From contig NZ_LSEF01000113.1 in the NCBI RefSeq assembly GCF_001641695.1, positions 77,948 to 141,947 on the forward strand: a stretch of DNA of 64,000 bases, read 5' to 3'. Below, in pieces: positions 27,172 to 36,137 of this stretch. The notes under the pieces are model-generated. The model searched no databases, had not been told where the DNA came from, and saw nothing but the letters and a program-made list of their open reading frames with translations. The stretch is from Bradyrhizobium neotropicale. Lineage in GTDB: Bacteria > Pseudomonadota > Alphaproteobacteria > Rhizobiales > Xanthobacteraceae. Position 1 is the first letter of the stretch. Every line of letters begins with the position of its first letter. The position numbers and the translations under genes were made by a program.

Positions 27172-28149
27172 ATGCCACGTCTTTCCGCCGCGCGCAGGCC
27201 GCTGCGCATGTTGGCCGCATTGCTCCTGTCGGCGACGCAGGCGGCGGCGTGGGATTCAACTCCCGCAAAGACCGATGTCGCCGTCCCGAGCGTCGAGGAG
27301 CTTGCATGGCCGCCGGAAAAGCCGGTCAGTGCACGCGAGAGCGACACGCGGGAGTCGATCTGCCTGATCATCGAGGCGGCGGCGCGCGATGCCAATCTGC
27401 CGCTGGAATTCTTCGCCCGCGTGATCTGGCAGGAGAGCCGCTTCCAGACCGACGCGGTGGGGCCCGTGACGCGGAGCGGCGAGCGCGCGCAGGGCATCGC
27501 GCAGTTCATGCCGGGCACGGCGAGCGAACGCGGGCTGCTTGATCCCTTCAATCCGGTGCAGGCGCTGCCCAAATCGGCGGAGTTTCTCAACGAGCTGCGC
27601 AACCAGTTCGGCAATCTTGGGTTGGCCGCGGCCGCCTACAATGCCGGTCCGCGGCGGGTGCAGGAGTGGCTCGCCGGCACCGGCGGCATGCCGGAGCAGA
27701 CGCGCCACTACGTCTTCGCCATCACCGGCGCGACGGTCGACGCTTGGGCCAAGGCAGGCAGCACCGGCAAGGGTCCGCCGAGCGGGCCGCCGACGAGCTG
27801 TCGCGATCTGATGGCGCTGCTCAAGCGCGCACCCAACCCCTTCGTCGCCGAGCTCGAGCAGCATGTCGAGCTTGCCGCCGCAAAAGTCTGGGGCGTGCAG
27901 CTCGCCGCTGGCTTTGACCGCAACAGGGCGCTGGCGATGTATTCCCGCGCCGTGACGCGCCTCAGCGCCGTGATCGGCAACCGCGATCCGAGCCTTCTGA
28001 GCTCGGTGATGCGCAGCCGCGGCACGCACGCCTTCTACCAGGTGCGCATCGGCGCCGATACGCGCAGCGAGGCGGACGATCTCTGCAACCGCATCCGCAA
28101 AGCGGGCGGCGCCTGTTTCGTGCTGAAGAACCGGGGCGTGACAGGGTAG
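27172..28149 (+). CDS. Lytic transglycosylase (Slt/MltE-like) with C-terminal SPOR-like segment
   Basis: Cuts the glycan strand of peptidoglycan in the periplasm. The 325-residue protein has a signal peptide (to about 26), the SLT domain with catalytic Glu88 in IWQESRFQTDAVGP, GIAQFMPGTASERGL, and LGLAAAAYNAGPRRVQEWL. The last 70 residues (HAFYQVRIGADTRSEADDLCNRIRKAGGACFVLKN) look like a SPOR-type module. Start ATG 27172 precedes the signal peptide; the frame upstream is unrelated. It is divergent from the TRAP gene. Confidence 0.9.
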   Translation: MPRLSAARRPLRMLAALLLSATQAAAWDSTPAKTDVAVPSVEELAWPPEKPVSARESDTRESICLIIEAAARDANLPLEFFARVIWQESRFQTDAVGPVTRSGERAQGIAQFMPGTASERGLLDPFNPVQALPKSAEFLNELRNQFGNLGLAAAAYNAGPRRVQEWLAGTGGMPEQTRHYVFAITGATVDAWAKAGSTGKGPPSGPPTSCRDLMALLKRAPNPFVAELEQHVELAAAKVWGVQLAAGFDRNRALAMYSRAVTRLSAVIGNRDPSLLSSVMRSRGTHAFYQVRIGADTRSEADDLCNRIRKAGGACFVLKNRGVTG

Positions 28150-28165
28150 GGATCTCTCTCCCCTC

Positions 28166-28273
28166 GTCATTCCGGGGCGCGACGAAGTCGCGAGCCCGGA
28201 ATCCATTTCACAACCAACTCTGCGGCCCAATGGATTCCGGGCTCGCGCCTAAGGGGGCGCGCCCCGGAATGAC
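28166..28273. repeat. Dispersed palindromic repeat, family B copy 1
   Basis: Arms GTCATTCCGGGGCGCGACGA and their inverted complement ending GCGCGCCCCGGAATGAC, each running into CGAGCCCGGAATCCAT near the centre. The second copy is at 50665-50821. It fills the first half of the interval between the transglycosylase and azlC. Confidence 0.88.
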
Positions 28274-28381
28274 GGTGAGTATCGTCCGCCCGCATGCCAG
28301 CCCCGCCGCACGCTTTCTTGACGCGGGGCCTGCCATTGCCCGTTATGCAGGAACGATTCCTCACCCGGCCAAATCTCTCCC

Positions 28382-29122
28382 GTGGCACTTCCTCCGCTCG
28401 ATTCACCTCAATGGCAAAGTCCCTGGCGCGCCTTTGCTTGGGGGCTGCGCTCGATCACGCAGACGATCCTCACGATCGTTCTTTTCGTGACCTATCTCGG
28501 CATCGGCGCGCTCGCCCATGACACCCATTTCAGCCTGCTCTGGGCGCTGGCCTCGACGCTGTTCGTCTGGGCGGGGCCGGCGCAGATCATTCTGATCACC
28601 ACGCTCGGCTCGGGCGCGACCATCATCCAGTCCGCGATCGCTGTCACCGTCAGCGCGATCCGGCTGTTTCCGATGGTGGTCTCGGTGCTGCCGCTGATGC
28701 GCACGCCAACGACAAAACGGCGCGAGCTGATCTTCGCCGCGCATCTCACCGCCGTGACGCTGTGGGTCGAATGCCATCGCTTCCTGCCGCAGGTGCCGCG
28801 CGAGCGGCGTATCGCCTTCGTCCACGGGCTCGGCTTTGGCCTGGTCTCGGTGTGCCTCTGCGCCAACACGGTCGGATATTTCCTCGCCGCCAATCTGACG
28901 CAGACGCTGGGCGGCGCGATCCTCTTGCTGACGCCGCTATCCTTCCTGTTCTCGACCGCGCGCAACAGCCGTGAGATCGCCGACGTCGTCGCGCTCGTGC
29001 TCGGGATCGTGCTGTATCCGCTGGCGGCGAAGATGAACTCCGGCCTCGACATCCTCGTCAGCGGCGTTGCAGCCGGCACGATTGCCTATGGCGTGCATTG
29101 GTGGCGCGAGGTGCACGCATGA
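28382..29122 (+). CDS. azlC: AzlC-family branched-chain amino acid exporter subunit
   Basis: AzlC proteins export branched-chain amino acids together with AzlD. 246 residues with about five to seven hydrophobic segments. Family-typical patches: FAWGLRSITQTILTIVLFVTYLGIGALAHD, FVWAGPAQIILITTLGSGATIIQSAIAVTVSAIRLFPMVVSVLPLM, and TPLSFLFSTARNSREIADVVALVLGIVLYP. The start is a GTG at 28382. Its stop overlaps the azlD start by four bases (ATGA), showing a coupled pair. Substrate specificity in this branch is unproven. Confidence 0.88.
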   Translation: MALPPLDSPQWQSPWRAFAWGLRSITQTILTIVLFVTYLGIGALAHDTHFSLLWALASTLFVWAGPAQIILITTLGSGATIIQSAIAVTVSAIRLFPMVVSVLPLMRTPTTKRRELIFAAHLTAVTLWVECHRFLPQVPRERRIAFVHGLGFGLVSVCLCANTVGYFLAANLTQTLGGAILLLTPLSFLFSTARNSREIADVVALVLGIVLYPLAAKMNSGLDILVSGVAAGTIAYGVHWWREVHA

Positions 29123-29469
29123 CCATCGTGCAGCTCATCGGTGACTGGCACGCGCTCGCCGTGCTGTTCGTCGCCGGCGTTATTCCCAACCAGATATGGC
29201 GCATGCTGGGCCTGTGGTTCGGCGGCGGCATCGACGAGGGCTCCGAGCTGCTGGTCTGGGTCAGGGCGGTCGCGACCGCGATTCTGGCCGGCGTCATCGC
29301 CCAGATCGTGGTCGAGCCGCCGGGCGCGCTGGCGAGCGTGCCGGACGGCTTGCGCTACGGCGCGGTGGGGGCCGGCCTCGTCGCGTTCCTGCTGACCCGC
29401 CGCTCGATTTTTGCAGGCGTCGTCACCGGCGAAGTCTTCATGCTGGCCGGAAAGTGGTGGTTGGGCTAA
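29119..29469 (+). CDS. azlD: AzlD-family exporter subunit
   Basis: A 116-residue membrane protein with four hydrophobic segments (LAVLFVAGVIPNQIWRMLGLWFGG, LVWVRAVATAILAGVIAQIVV, YGAVGAGLVAFLLT, SIFAGVVTGEVFMLAGKWWLG). Small size, topology and position directly after azlC (ATGA overlap 29119-29122) define it as AzlD. It should form the two-subunit exporter with azlC. Confidence 0.85.
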   Translation: MTIVQLIGDWHALAVLFVAGVIPNQIWRMLGLWFGGGIDEGSELLVWVRAVATAILAGVIAQIVVEPPGALASVPDGLRYGAVGAGLVAFLLTRRSIFAGVVTGEVFMLAGKWWLG

Positions 29470-29498
29470 AACCGCCGCGAACAGCAAGGAAGTGAAAA

Positions 29499-29990
29499 AT
29501 GGTTCGCGAAAACGAGCTCCGCGAAGGCGAGGTCGCCATCGAGTTGCCGCCGACTGCGGATGCAGGCCTCGTCTTCATCGGCCGCATCCGGACGCCGTGG
29601 ACCTCACGGCTGGAGACGCCGCGGCAGGGCCGTCACGACGGCCCGGTGTGCCGGCTGGAGATCTTCGAGCCCTTCGTGCCGGCGATCAAGGGCGTCGACT
29701 TCTACAGCAATCTCGAGGTGCTTTACTGGCTCGACCGCTCGCGCCGCGACATCATCCTGCAGAACCCGAAGAACAACCAGAATACCCGCGGCACCTTCTC
29801 GCTGCGCTCGCCGGTCAGGCCCAATCCGATCGGCACCTCGATCGTCAAGCTGGTCGGCGTCGAGGGCAGCACGATCCTTGTGCGCGGGCTCGACTGCATC
29901 GACAACACGCCGCTGATCGACATCAAGCCGGATCGCTGCGAGTTCACGCCGCTTGCCGCGCCGCAGCCCGGGGATTTCGAGACGGAATGA
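29499..29990 (+). CDS. tRNA N6-methyltransferase TrmO-like (TsaA/UPF0066)
   Basis: 163 residues of the TsaA/TrmO beta-barrel family, which methylates N6-threonylcarbamoyladenosine at position 37 of some tRNAs using S-adenosylmethionine. The signature is clear: FIGRIRTPW near the start, VDFYSNLEVLYWLD, and RGTFSLRSPVRPNPIGTSIVKLVG, which contains the catalytic SPxRPNPIG block. The C-terminal domain found in E. coli TrmO (about 235 residues) is absent, so this is the short form, and some short members may act on other substrates. Good ribosome site AAGGAAGTG. Confidence 0.85.
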   Translation: MVRENELREGEVAIELPPTADAGLVFIGRIRTPWTSRLETPRQGRHDGPVCRLEIFEPFVPAIKGVDFYSNLEVLYWLDRSRRDIILQNPKNNQNTRGTFSLRSPVRPNPIGTSIVKLVGVEGSTILVRGLDCIDNTPLIDIKPDRCEFTPLAAPQPGDFETE

Positions 29991-30000
29991 CGGGAAAGAC

Positions 30001-30429
30001 CTAACCCACCTTCAACGTCGCGATCAGCTTCGCCGCATGCTCTTCCAGCACCTTTCCGTCTTCCTTGCGGCTCGCGGGCGGCAGCAGCGCGACACCGTCC
30101 TGGCGTGGCATCACATGCATGTGCAGGTGAAATACGACCTGTCCACCAGCAGGCTCGTTGAACTGCTGCACGGTGATGCCGTCGGCGTCGAATGCCTTCA
30201 TCGCCGCTGCCGCGATCCTGTGCGCGCCGCGCGCGACATGGGCATAGTCGTCAGGTTTGATGTCGAGGATGTTGCGGGCGGGAGCTTTCGGGATGACGAG
30301 CGTATGGCCGGGCGAGCGCGGCATGATGTCGAGGAAAGCGAGCACGTGCTCGTCCTCATAGACCTTGTAACAAGGGAATTCGCCGCGCAGGATTTTCGCG
30401 AAGATATTGTTGGGATCGTAGGCGGTCAT
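30001..30429 (-). CDS. HIT-family nucleotide-binding protein
   Basis: A 142-residue histidine-triad protein: IFAKILRGEFPCYKVYEDEHVLAFLDIMPRSPGHTLVIPK at the N-terminus and FNEPAGGQVVFHLHMHVMPR with the HxHxH triad. This is the HinT-like branch that hydrolyses purine nucleoside phosphoramidates and AMP conjugates. A single Cys15 is present, but there is no zinc-binding Cys set. It is the last gene of a minus-strand run that begins with ridA, with 50 bases from the FemAB-like gene. Confidence 0.93.
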   Translation of the reverse strand: MTAYDPNNIFAKILRGEFPCYKVYEDEHVLAFLDIMPRSPGHTLVIPKAPARNILDIKPDDYAHVARGAHRIAAAAMKAFDADGITVQQFNEPAGGQVVFHLHMHVMPRQDGVALLPPASRKEDGKVLEEHAAKLIATLKVG

Positions 30430-30479
30430 GCGGCGGCTCCTGAAGTTGCGGCCTTACTGTCATCACCTTGGAGAAGGCG

Positions 30480-31721
30480 TCAAGGCGCCTCGTCCGCGCC
30501 TTTCCGGAACGGTCCTAGCTCGGCGAGCTCGCGGCCGGCTTCCGCCACATAGGCGCGTTCGCGCTTGAGGTAATCATCGATGGCGCGGCGCAGGCCTGGA
30601 TCGGCGATGAAGTGGGCGGAATGCGTCGTCCGCGGCAGGTAGCCGCGCGCGATCTTGTGCTCGCCCTGCGCGCCAGCCTCGACATACGCGAGTCCGTGTT
30701 TGATCGCGAAGTCGATCGCCTGGTAGTAGCAGACCTCGAAATGCAGAAACGGATGATGCTCGACCGCGCCCCAGTTGCGGCCGAACAGCGTGTCCGAGCC
30801 GACGAAGTTGATCGCACCCGCGATCCAGCGGTGATTGCGCCGCGCCATCACCAGCAGCACATCCTCGCTCATGGTCGCGCCGATCAGCGAGAAGAACTCG
30901 CGCGTCAGGTAAGGCCGGCCCCATTTGCGCGAGCCGGTCTCCATGTAGAATTCGAAGAAGGCGTCCCAGGCGTCCTCGGTGATGTCACTGCCCCTGAGCC
31001 AGTGGATGCTGATGCCGGCAGCGAGCGCGTCGCGCCGCTCGCGCTTGATCGACTTGCGATGGCGCGAGTTCAGCGTGCTGAGGAAATCGTCGAAGGTCGC
31101 AAAGCCCTCGTTGTGCCAGTGGAACTGCTGGTCGGTTCGCTGCAGGAAACCGTGGCTTGCGAGCAGCTTCCATTCGTCCTCGCGCGCAAAGGTAACGTGC
31201 ACCGAAGAGGCCTTGCTGACGCCGCAGAGCGCGACCAGCCCGCTCGCGAGCGCCTCCGCGATGTGGTCGCGGTCTACGCCGTCGCGGATCAGGAGCCGCG
31301 GCCCCGTTGCCGGCGTGAAGGGAACCGAGACTTGCAGCTTCGGGTAATAGCGCCCGCCGGCGCGCTCATAGGCGTCCGCCCAGCCACGGTCGAAGACGTA
31401 CTCGCCCTGCGAATGCGATTTCAGATAGCAGGGTACAACGCCTGCGACGCGGCTGTCGATCTTGGCCACGAGATGCCGCGGGCCCCAGCCGGTGCGCGGC
31501 GTCGCCGAACCCGATTTCTCAACCGCCGCGAAAAACGCGTGGGAGACGAACGGGTTATAGGCGGCTCTTGGGAGGCCGGCCGAATCGCCTGGGAGGGGAG
31601 ATGAGGTTCCCGGGCCAGACCCATTGCACCGTCTGGCGGGATTGGCGCAGGCGTCCCAATCCTCTGGCGAGACTTCGCCGATGGAAGGTACGGCCTCGAG
31701 CGTGATTTCGGATGATGCCAT
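30480..31721 (-). CDS. FemAB/GNAT-like acyltransferase (DUF482, COG3146)
   Basis: A 413-residue cytoplasmic protein with a double GNAT-like fold typical of DUF482. Conserved patches: AAYNPFVSHAFFAAVEKSGS, GPRLLIRDGVDRD, FLSTLNSRHRKSIKRERRDALAAGISIHWLRG, FFEFYMETGSRKWGRPYLTREFFSLIGA, and AYVEAGAQGEHKIARGYLPRTTHSAHFIADPGLRRAIDDYLKRE. Related proteins transfer amino acids to peptidoglycan precursors (FemX), but the substrate of this family is unknown. ATG 31721 is chosen; upstream frame reads through intergenic repeat. Confidence 0.85.
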   Translation of the reverse strand: MASSEITLEAVPSIGEVSPEDWDACANPARRCNGSGPGTSSPLPGDSAGLPRAAYNPFVSHAFFAAVEKSGSATPRTGWGPRHLVAKIDSRVAGVVPCYLKSHSQGEYVFDRGWADAYERAGGRYYPKLQVSVPFTPATGPRLLIRDGVDRDHIAEALASGLVALCGVSKASSVHVTFAREDEWKLLASHGFLQRTDQQFHWHNEGFATFDDFLSTLNSRHRKSIKRERRDALAAGISIHWLRGSDITEDAWDAFFEFYMETGSRKWGRPYLTREFFSLIGATMSEDVLLVMARRNHRWIAGAINFVGSDTLFGRNWGAVEHHPFLHFEVCYYQAIDFAIKHGLAYVEAGAQGEHKIARGYLPRTTHSAHFIADPGLRRAIDDYLKRERAYVAEAGRELAELGPFRKGADEAP

Positions 31722-31838
31722 CGTGTGTCTTGAACGGTCCCAGCCAAACATCGTGCATCGCAGCAGCGACTTCAAGGGGGCGGGAACCGGGGTGCCGCGA
31801 AGGCAGCGCTCGCCATTTCGGGCAAGACCATCCCAACA

Positions 31839-31866
31839 CGTCGTCCTGGCGAAAGCCAGGACGACG
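31839..31866. repeat. Perfect intergenic hairpin with GAAA tetraloop
   Basis: CGTCGTCCTGGC / GCCAGGACGACG, a 12-base perfect stem around GAAA, extended by CCAAC and TTGG outside. It lies in the 203-base gap between the GDPD and FemAB-like genes. No T-run follows, so it could be a mobile REP-like unit or a transcript-stabilising hairpin rather than a terminator. A second short hairpin, GTGCCGT-N6-ACGGCAC, overlaps the GDPD stop at about 31920. Confidence 0.65.
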
Positions 31867-31924
31867 TTGGGGAGGCACCGTGCCCAATTCCTCGCAATGA
31901 CGATGGAGGAAGTGTGCCGTGCCC

Positions 31925-32671
31925 CTACGGCACGAACCCCTCAAAGATCATCTGGTCGGCATATTGCCCAACCCGCGTCCGCTGGTCGCGCGTGCGCACG
32001 GTCCAGCCGAGCAGGGCGCAGCCGAAGACATTCCGCGCGATCCAGGGCGCGGGTGCGGGGAGGTGGTCGACCTTGAAGGCGACGAAATGCGGCTGGGTCT
32101 GAAGGCCGTGGCGCAGGTACAGCATGCTGTCGCGCTGTTCTTGCGTCAGATAAGCCCAGTATTCGTCCTCATAGGTCCGCTGCGCGACGATGCCGCGCGG
32201 GCGCGAGGGCAACAGCTCGCGCAGCGCCAGCACCTGGTCGGGATCGAAGGACATGCCGACGGCAGGCCCCTGATAGGACGACAGCACCTCCGCCATCCGC
32301 CTCACCAGCTTGCGGTCGCCGGCAAAATGGCTCTTCACCTCGATCACCAGCGGCACGCGGCCCGCGACCATGGTGCAGAGGTCGGGCAGCGACATCATCC
32401 GCTCGGACGTATCCTTGAACGTGACGGCCTTCAGCTCCGCCGCGGTCTTCTCGATCAGCTCGCCGGTCGCCTCGGTGAGGCGGCCGAGCGCATGGTCGTG
32501 ATGCACCATGGCGTCGCCGTCGGCGGTGAGCTGGATGTCGACCTCGATGGCGAAATTGCCCGCGATCGCCGCCTGCACGGCGCCCGGCATGTTCTCGACG
32601 ATGCCGCGCGAAATGTCATGCAGGCCGCGATGGGCGACCGGCCGCGCTGTCAGCCAATCCGGAGCACGCAC
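31925..32671 (-). CDS. Glycerophosphodiester phosphodiesterase
   Basis: 248 residues of the GDPD TIM barrel, which splits glycerophosphodiesters into glycerol-3-phosphate and an alcohol. Catalytic/metal motifs: VAHRGLHDISRGIVENMPGAVQAA (His and Asn), IEVDIQLTADGDAMVHHDHALGRLT (Glu, Asp and His) and VPLVIEVKSHF (Glu, Lys). No signal peptide, so a cytoplasmic UgpQ-like role is likely. Start is GTG 32671 after a GAGGGAG site. It lies 18 bases after ridA, so the two are probably co-transcribed. Confidence 0.92.
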   Translation of the reverse strand: MRAPDWLTARPVAHRGLHDISRGIVENMPGAVQAAIAGNFAIEVDIQLTADGDAMVHHDHALGRLTEATGELIEKTAAELKAVTFKDTSERMMSLPDLCTMVAGRVPLVIEVKSHFAGDRKLVRRMAEVLSSYQGPAVGMSFDPDQVLALRELLPSRPRGIVAQRTYEDEYWAYLTQEQRDSMLYLRHGLQTQPHFVAFKVDHLPAPAPWIARNVFGCALLGWTVRTRDQRTRVGQYADQMIFEGFVP

Positions 32672-32689
32672 GCTGCTTGCTCCCTCAGA

Positions 32690-33157
32690 TCAGGCGACCT
32701 CGAAGATGCCTTCGACCTCGACCGCCGCATCCGCAGGCAGCGAAGCGACGCCGACGGTGGTACGGGCGTGGCGGCCCTTGTCGCCGAACGCCGCAACCAT
32801 CAGGTCGGAGGCGCCGTTCAGGACCTTCGGTCCGTCGACGAAATCCGGCGCCGAGTTGATGAAGCCGCCGAGGCGCACCACGCGCACGACCTTGTCGAGG
32901 TCGCCGAGCGCCGCCTTGACCTGGGCGAGCAGGTTGATGGCGCAGCCCCGCGCCGCCGCGGCACCGTCTTCAATGGTGACGCCGGCCCCGAGCTTGCCCT
33001 TGGCGATCAGCTTTCCGGCGGGGTCGAAGCAGACCTGCCCGGAGACGAACAGGAGGTTGCCGGTGCGCACGAACGGCACGTAGTTGGCCACGGGCGTGGG
33101 CGCCTCGTGCAGCTTGATGCCCTGTTCCGCCAGTTTCTGTTCGACCGTGCCCGCCAT
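32690..33157 (-). CDS. RidA-family deaminase, copy 1
   Basis: 155 residues of the YjgF/YER057c/UK114 family. The conserved sequences VPFVRTGNLLFVSGQVCFDPAGK, ARGCAINLLAQVKAALGDLDKVVRVVRLGGFINSAPDF and HARTTVGVASLPADAAVEVEGIFEVA are visible. RidA enzymes hydrolyse reactive enamine/imine intermediates from PLP enzymes. This copy has ARTTVGVASLP with Arg at the expected substrate-binding site. A second, shorter RidA homologue is at 40369. Start ATG 33157. Confidence 0.88.
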   Translation of the reverse strand: MAGTVEQKLAEQGIKLHEAPTPVANYVPFVRTGNLLFVSGQVCFDPAGKLIAKGKLGAGVTIEDGAAAARGCAINLLAQVKAALGDLDKVVRVVRLGGFINSAPDFVDGPKVLNGASDLMVAAFGDKGRHARTTVGVASLPADAAVEVEGIFEVA

Positions 33158-33425
33158 GTTCGACCTCGATGTCCAGGAAGTGTCCGAGAATTCATCCGCC
33201 CCGGCCGCTTTCAGTTTGCGGCCGGGCCGGGCCTGTTTCGCCCATTGGGCAGCCACATGCAAGCAAGCCGGTGGGGCGGGTGGGCAGCCCGGCGGCGAAC
33301 TGCATTTTGTTGAGGCAGTCCAGGAGGTTCAACGCGAGGCCGCAACTTTACGTGAAACGGCCGCAGTTGCGACGCAATGGGACGGTCATTAAAGTGTCGA
33401 ATCTGCGTTTCCCCAGGGAATAGAC

Positions 33426-34271
33426 ATGGTGCACCTTTTCCGGACTTCGCTCGGTGTGATGGCGCTCGCTGCGGCCACTTTCGGCCCGGGCGGCGGGGCG
33501 CAGGCCGCGAGCGGCCCGTTTCTCGCGCATCAGGCGCTCTATGATCTGAGTCTCGCCAAATCGCGCTCCAACTCGGTCAACAGCGCGCGCGGCCGCATCC
33601 TCTACAATTTCACCGGCAACTCTTGCGAGGGCTACACCTCCGAATTCCGCCAGGTCTCCGAGCTCGACAGCGGCGAGGGCAAGGTCACGCTCAGCGATCT
33701 CCGATCCAATTCCTGGGAGGACGCCGCGGGCAAGAGCTACCGCTTCAGGATCGAGACGCGCATGAACGAGACGGAGGCCGCAAAGGTCGACGGTTCCGCC
33801 GAGCGCGACGGCGACCATATTAACGTCAAGCTGAAGCTGCCGGCGCCAAAGAGCTTTGCCCTCGACGGCAAGATCGTGTTTCCGACCGAGCAGATCCAGC
33901 GCATCATCGCCGCCGCCAAGGACGGCAAGTCGCTGCTCGAGCTCTCCGTCTATGACGGCTCCGATGATGGCCAGAAGGTCTACAACACGCTGACCGTGAT
34001 CGGCCAGCCGATCCCCGCCGACCGCGCCATCTCGTCCGACCCGTCGACCACCGACGAGCACATGAAGTCGCTCAAGCGCTGGCCCGTCACCGTCAGCTAT
34101 TTCGACCGCGACGTGCAGCAGAAGGAAGGCGAGCAGACGCCGGTCTATGCGATGTCGTTCGAGCTCTACGAAAACGGCGTCTCCCGTCAGCTCGTGCTCG
34201 ATTACAACGATTTTGTGATCTCCGGCGCGCTCGGCAAGTTCGACGTGAAGGACAGCAAGCCCTGTAATTGA
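33426..34271 (+). CDS. eipB: EipB-like periplasmic envelope-integrity protein (DUF1849)
   Basis: A 281-residue secreted protein. A signal peptide with cleavage near AQA-A precedes a single DUF1849 domain of beta-spiral type: FLAHQALYDLSLAKSRSNSVNSARGRILYNFTGNSCEGYTSEFRQ. Exactly two Cys, Cys67 and Cys280, match the single disulfide known for Brucella EipB, where loss of EipB weakens the envelope. The C-terminus SKPCN is as in the family. It is a single gene; a strong hairpin follows at 34316. It is divergent from ridA. Confidence 0.9.
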   Translation: MVHLFRTSLGVMALAAATFGPGGGAQAASGPFLAHQALYDLSLAKSRSNSVNSARGRILYNFTGNSCEGYTSEFRQVSELDSGEGKVTLSDLRSNSWEDAAGKSYRFRIETRMNETEAAKVDGSAERDGDHINVKLKLPAPKSFALDGKIVFPTEQIQRIIAAAKDGKSLLELSVYDGSDDGQKVYNTLTVIGQPIPADRAISSDPSTTDEHMKSLKRWPVTVSYFDRDVQQKEGEQTPVYAMSFELYENGVSRQLVLDYNDFVISGALGKFDVKDSKPCN

Positions 34272-34315
34272 GGGCGAAGTTCCGCGCGCTGGCACATTCC
34301 AGCAGTGAGAAAAAA

Positions 34316-34342
34316 GGGCGCGGCCTCGGCGAGACCGCGCCC
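34316..34342 (-). terminator. Terminator between eipB and the AIDA-type gene
   Basis: GGGCGCGG / CCGCGCCC stem with an inner CTC/GAG pairing; on the minus strand it is followed by six T. It ends the minus-strand AIDA-type gene (stop at 34392) and may help to stop eipB. Confidence 0.85.
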
Positions 34343-34391
34343 TCGATATTTCGGAGCTAGCGGAGCCGGGGCCCCGCCGCGCGTTCTGCCG

Positions 34392-36137
34392 TCAGGCCGC
34401 CAGGGCGTTGGGCGCTAGGTTCGCCTGTGCCACCGCCATGTGCTCGGTGATCATCGTGCCGCCATGTCCGTCCGAAGCCAGCGCGAAGTTCGCGGCCGAG
34501 TATTGGCCGAGCAGGATCAGCGAAGCTGAATTGAAGCCGTCGCTGAGGGTCAGCGTGCCACCCGCATTGCCGGGGGCGGCCGCATAGCCCAACGTCGTCC
34601 CTGCGCCAAAGGCGATGTCCCGGAGGTCGATGATGTCGGTGTCGCCGAAGCCCGCGATCTGCCCCGAAAACAGGTCGGAGGCGTCGAGCTGAAGCGTACC
34701 GCCTTCGCCCTGGAACGTGACGTCGATCGCCGCGCCACCCACGGCAATATGCGCAAGACCACCGGAGATGATCGTGCCGTTGGCCAAGCCGCTGTTCACG
34801 AGCTCAACGCCACCGCTGTGGACGATCGTTCCGTTGGTGATGCCGCCCGTCACGGTCTGGAGGCCGCCGCTGTTCACGACGGTGCCGTTGGCGACGCCCA
34901 TGACGTTTTCCTTACCGCGATTTCCGATCTCGGCATTGTCTACGACGCCATAGATGTATTCGGTGCCACCGAGGTTCGTGGTGTTGTCCGCGGTGCCGTA
35001 GACGAACTGGTATCCGGCGCTGATGACCATGTTCGTTGCCAGGCCTCCGACCTGGATCATGGCGTAGCCGCCGGTCAGCACGGTTGCGTCTTTCGAGATG
35101 CCGCCGGTGTCGACGACCTCGTAGCCGCCGGCATAGACGGTCGCCGACTCGGAGGTCCCACCAGCGCTGACGATTTCATAGCCACCGTGATGGATGATCC
35201 CTCCCGCTGCGGTTCCTCCTGCGCTGACGAATTCGTAGCCGCCGTTGTTGATGACAGAGCCACTCGTAAAGCCGCTTGAGGTGACGACTACGTAGCCGCC
35301 GTGGTTCACCGTGGTGCCCACCGCCAGACCGTAGGCTTCCACGTTCTGCGTTCCGCTGTTGACGACCGTGCCGTTGGCGACGCCCCCGCCGAGGACGGTC
35401 TGCGTGCCTGTGCCACCATTTATCACCGTATTGTTCGCAAGGCCGTCCCATACGATCTGGGATCCGCCGCGCACCGTCGTGCCGTTGGCGGTGCCGCCGG
35501 CCAGCACATATTCGAACCCGCCGGACATGGTCGTGTTGTTTGCGACACCACCGGCTCCGATAAACTGCCACCCGCTGGTCATGATCGTGTCGTTCGCGGT
35601 GCCGAGGACGTCCTCCTGGCCACCTGCAATGGTCGTGGCGCTCGCGGTCGCGCCGCCATAGACGGCCTGGTAGATGCCGTTGCCGAGCGTCGTGCCACTG
35701 GCCATGCCGCCGGAATAGACCCATTGGGCGCCGGCGCTCAGGTTGGTCCCCGTCGCGATACCGCCGTCATAGACGGCCTGAACGCCACCGCCCGTGGTGT
35801 TGCTGGCCGTTCCGCCGGAGTAGACGTTCTGAGTGGCGCCGTCCAAGGTGGTGCCGATCGCCTTGCCACCGTTGAAAATGTTCATGACGGCGCCGCCGGC
35901 GACCGTCGCGTTGATGTCGGTGCCGAACACGTTCTCGACGGCAAGTCCGCCGAGGAAGGAATCGACGGCGGTTCCACCGGAGTCCACCACCAGCAGGCCG
36001 CCGCCATTGACGACCGTTCCGCTGGCCGTGCCACCGGCGTTGATCTCGAGCGTACCGTTCCACAGGACCAAGGTCCCGTCAGCGGTTGCCCCCGAGCCGA
36101 CCTCCAAGGTATCGCCCGGTTGTACTGTCTCAGTCAT
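34392..36137 (-). CDS. AIDA-repeat protein, likely type I secretion substrate
   Basis: A 581-residue acidic protein made of about twenty-four imperfect 19-20-residue AIDA-type repeats (pattern GGTAxGTxVNxGGxxxVxxGG), residues about 15-480. It is nearly free of Cys, Arg and Lys. There is no signal peptide and no autotransporter beta-barrel. The last 90 residues are non-repetitive (DLFSGQIAGFGDTDIIDLRDIAFGAG ... LILLGQYSAANFALASDGHGGTMIT), the kind of tail found in bradyrhizobial proteins exported by type I systems. Divergent HlyB- and HlyD-like genes begin 559 bases away, so I infer export by them and a surface or biofilm role. Confidence 0.82.
   Translation of the reverse strand: MTETVQPGDTLEVGSGATADGTLVLWNGTLEINAGGTASGTVVNGGGLLVVDSGGTAVDSFLGGLAVENVFGTDINATVAGGAVMNIFNGGKAIGTTLDGATQNVYSGGTASNTTGGGVQAVYDGGIATGTNLSAGAQWVYSGGMASGTTLGNGIYQAVYGGATASATTIAGGQEDVLGTANDTIMTSGWQFIGAGGVANNTTMSGGFEYVLAGGTANGTTVRGGSQIVWDGLANNTVINGGTGTQTVLGGGVANGTVVNSGTQNVEAYGLAVGTTVNHGGYVVVTSSGFTSGSVINNGGYEFVSAGGTAAGGIIHHGGYEIVSAGGTSESATVYAGGYEVVDTGGISKDATVLTGGYAMIQVGGLATNMVISAGYQFVYGTADNTTNLGGTEYIYGVVDNAEIGNRGKENVMGVANGTVVNSGGLQTVTGGITNGTIVHSGGVELVNSGLANGTIISGGLAHIAVGGAAIDVTFQGEGGTLQLDASDLFSGQIAGFGDTDIIDLRDIAFGAGTTLGYAAAPGNAGGTLTLSDGFNSASLILLGQYSAANFALASDGHGGTMITEHMAVAQANLAPNALAA

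Noticed and set aside
34392..36137. Repetitive DNA of the AIDA gene as a possible CRISPR or satellite
   Set aside because: The repeats are imperfect at DNA level, about 57-60 bases, in frame, and encode a coherent protein repeat; there are no identical repeats with unique spacers and no cas genes.
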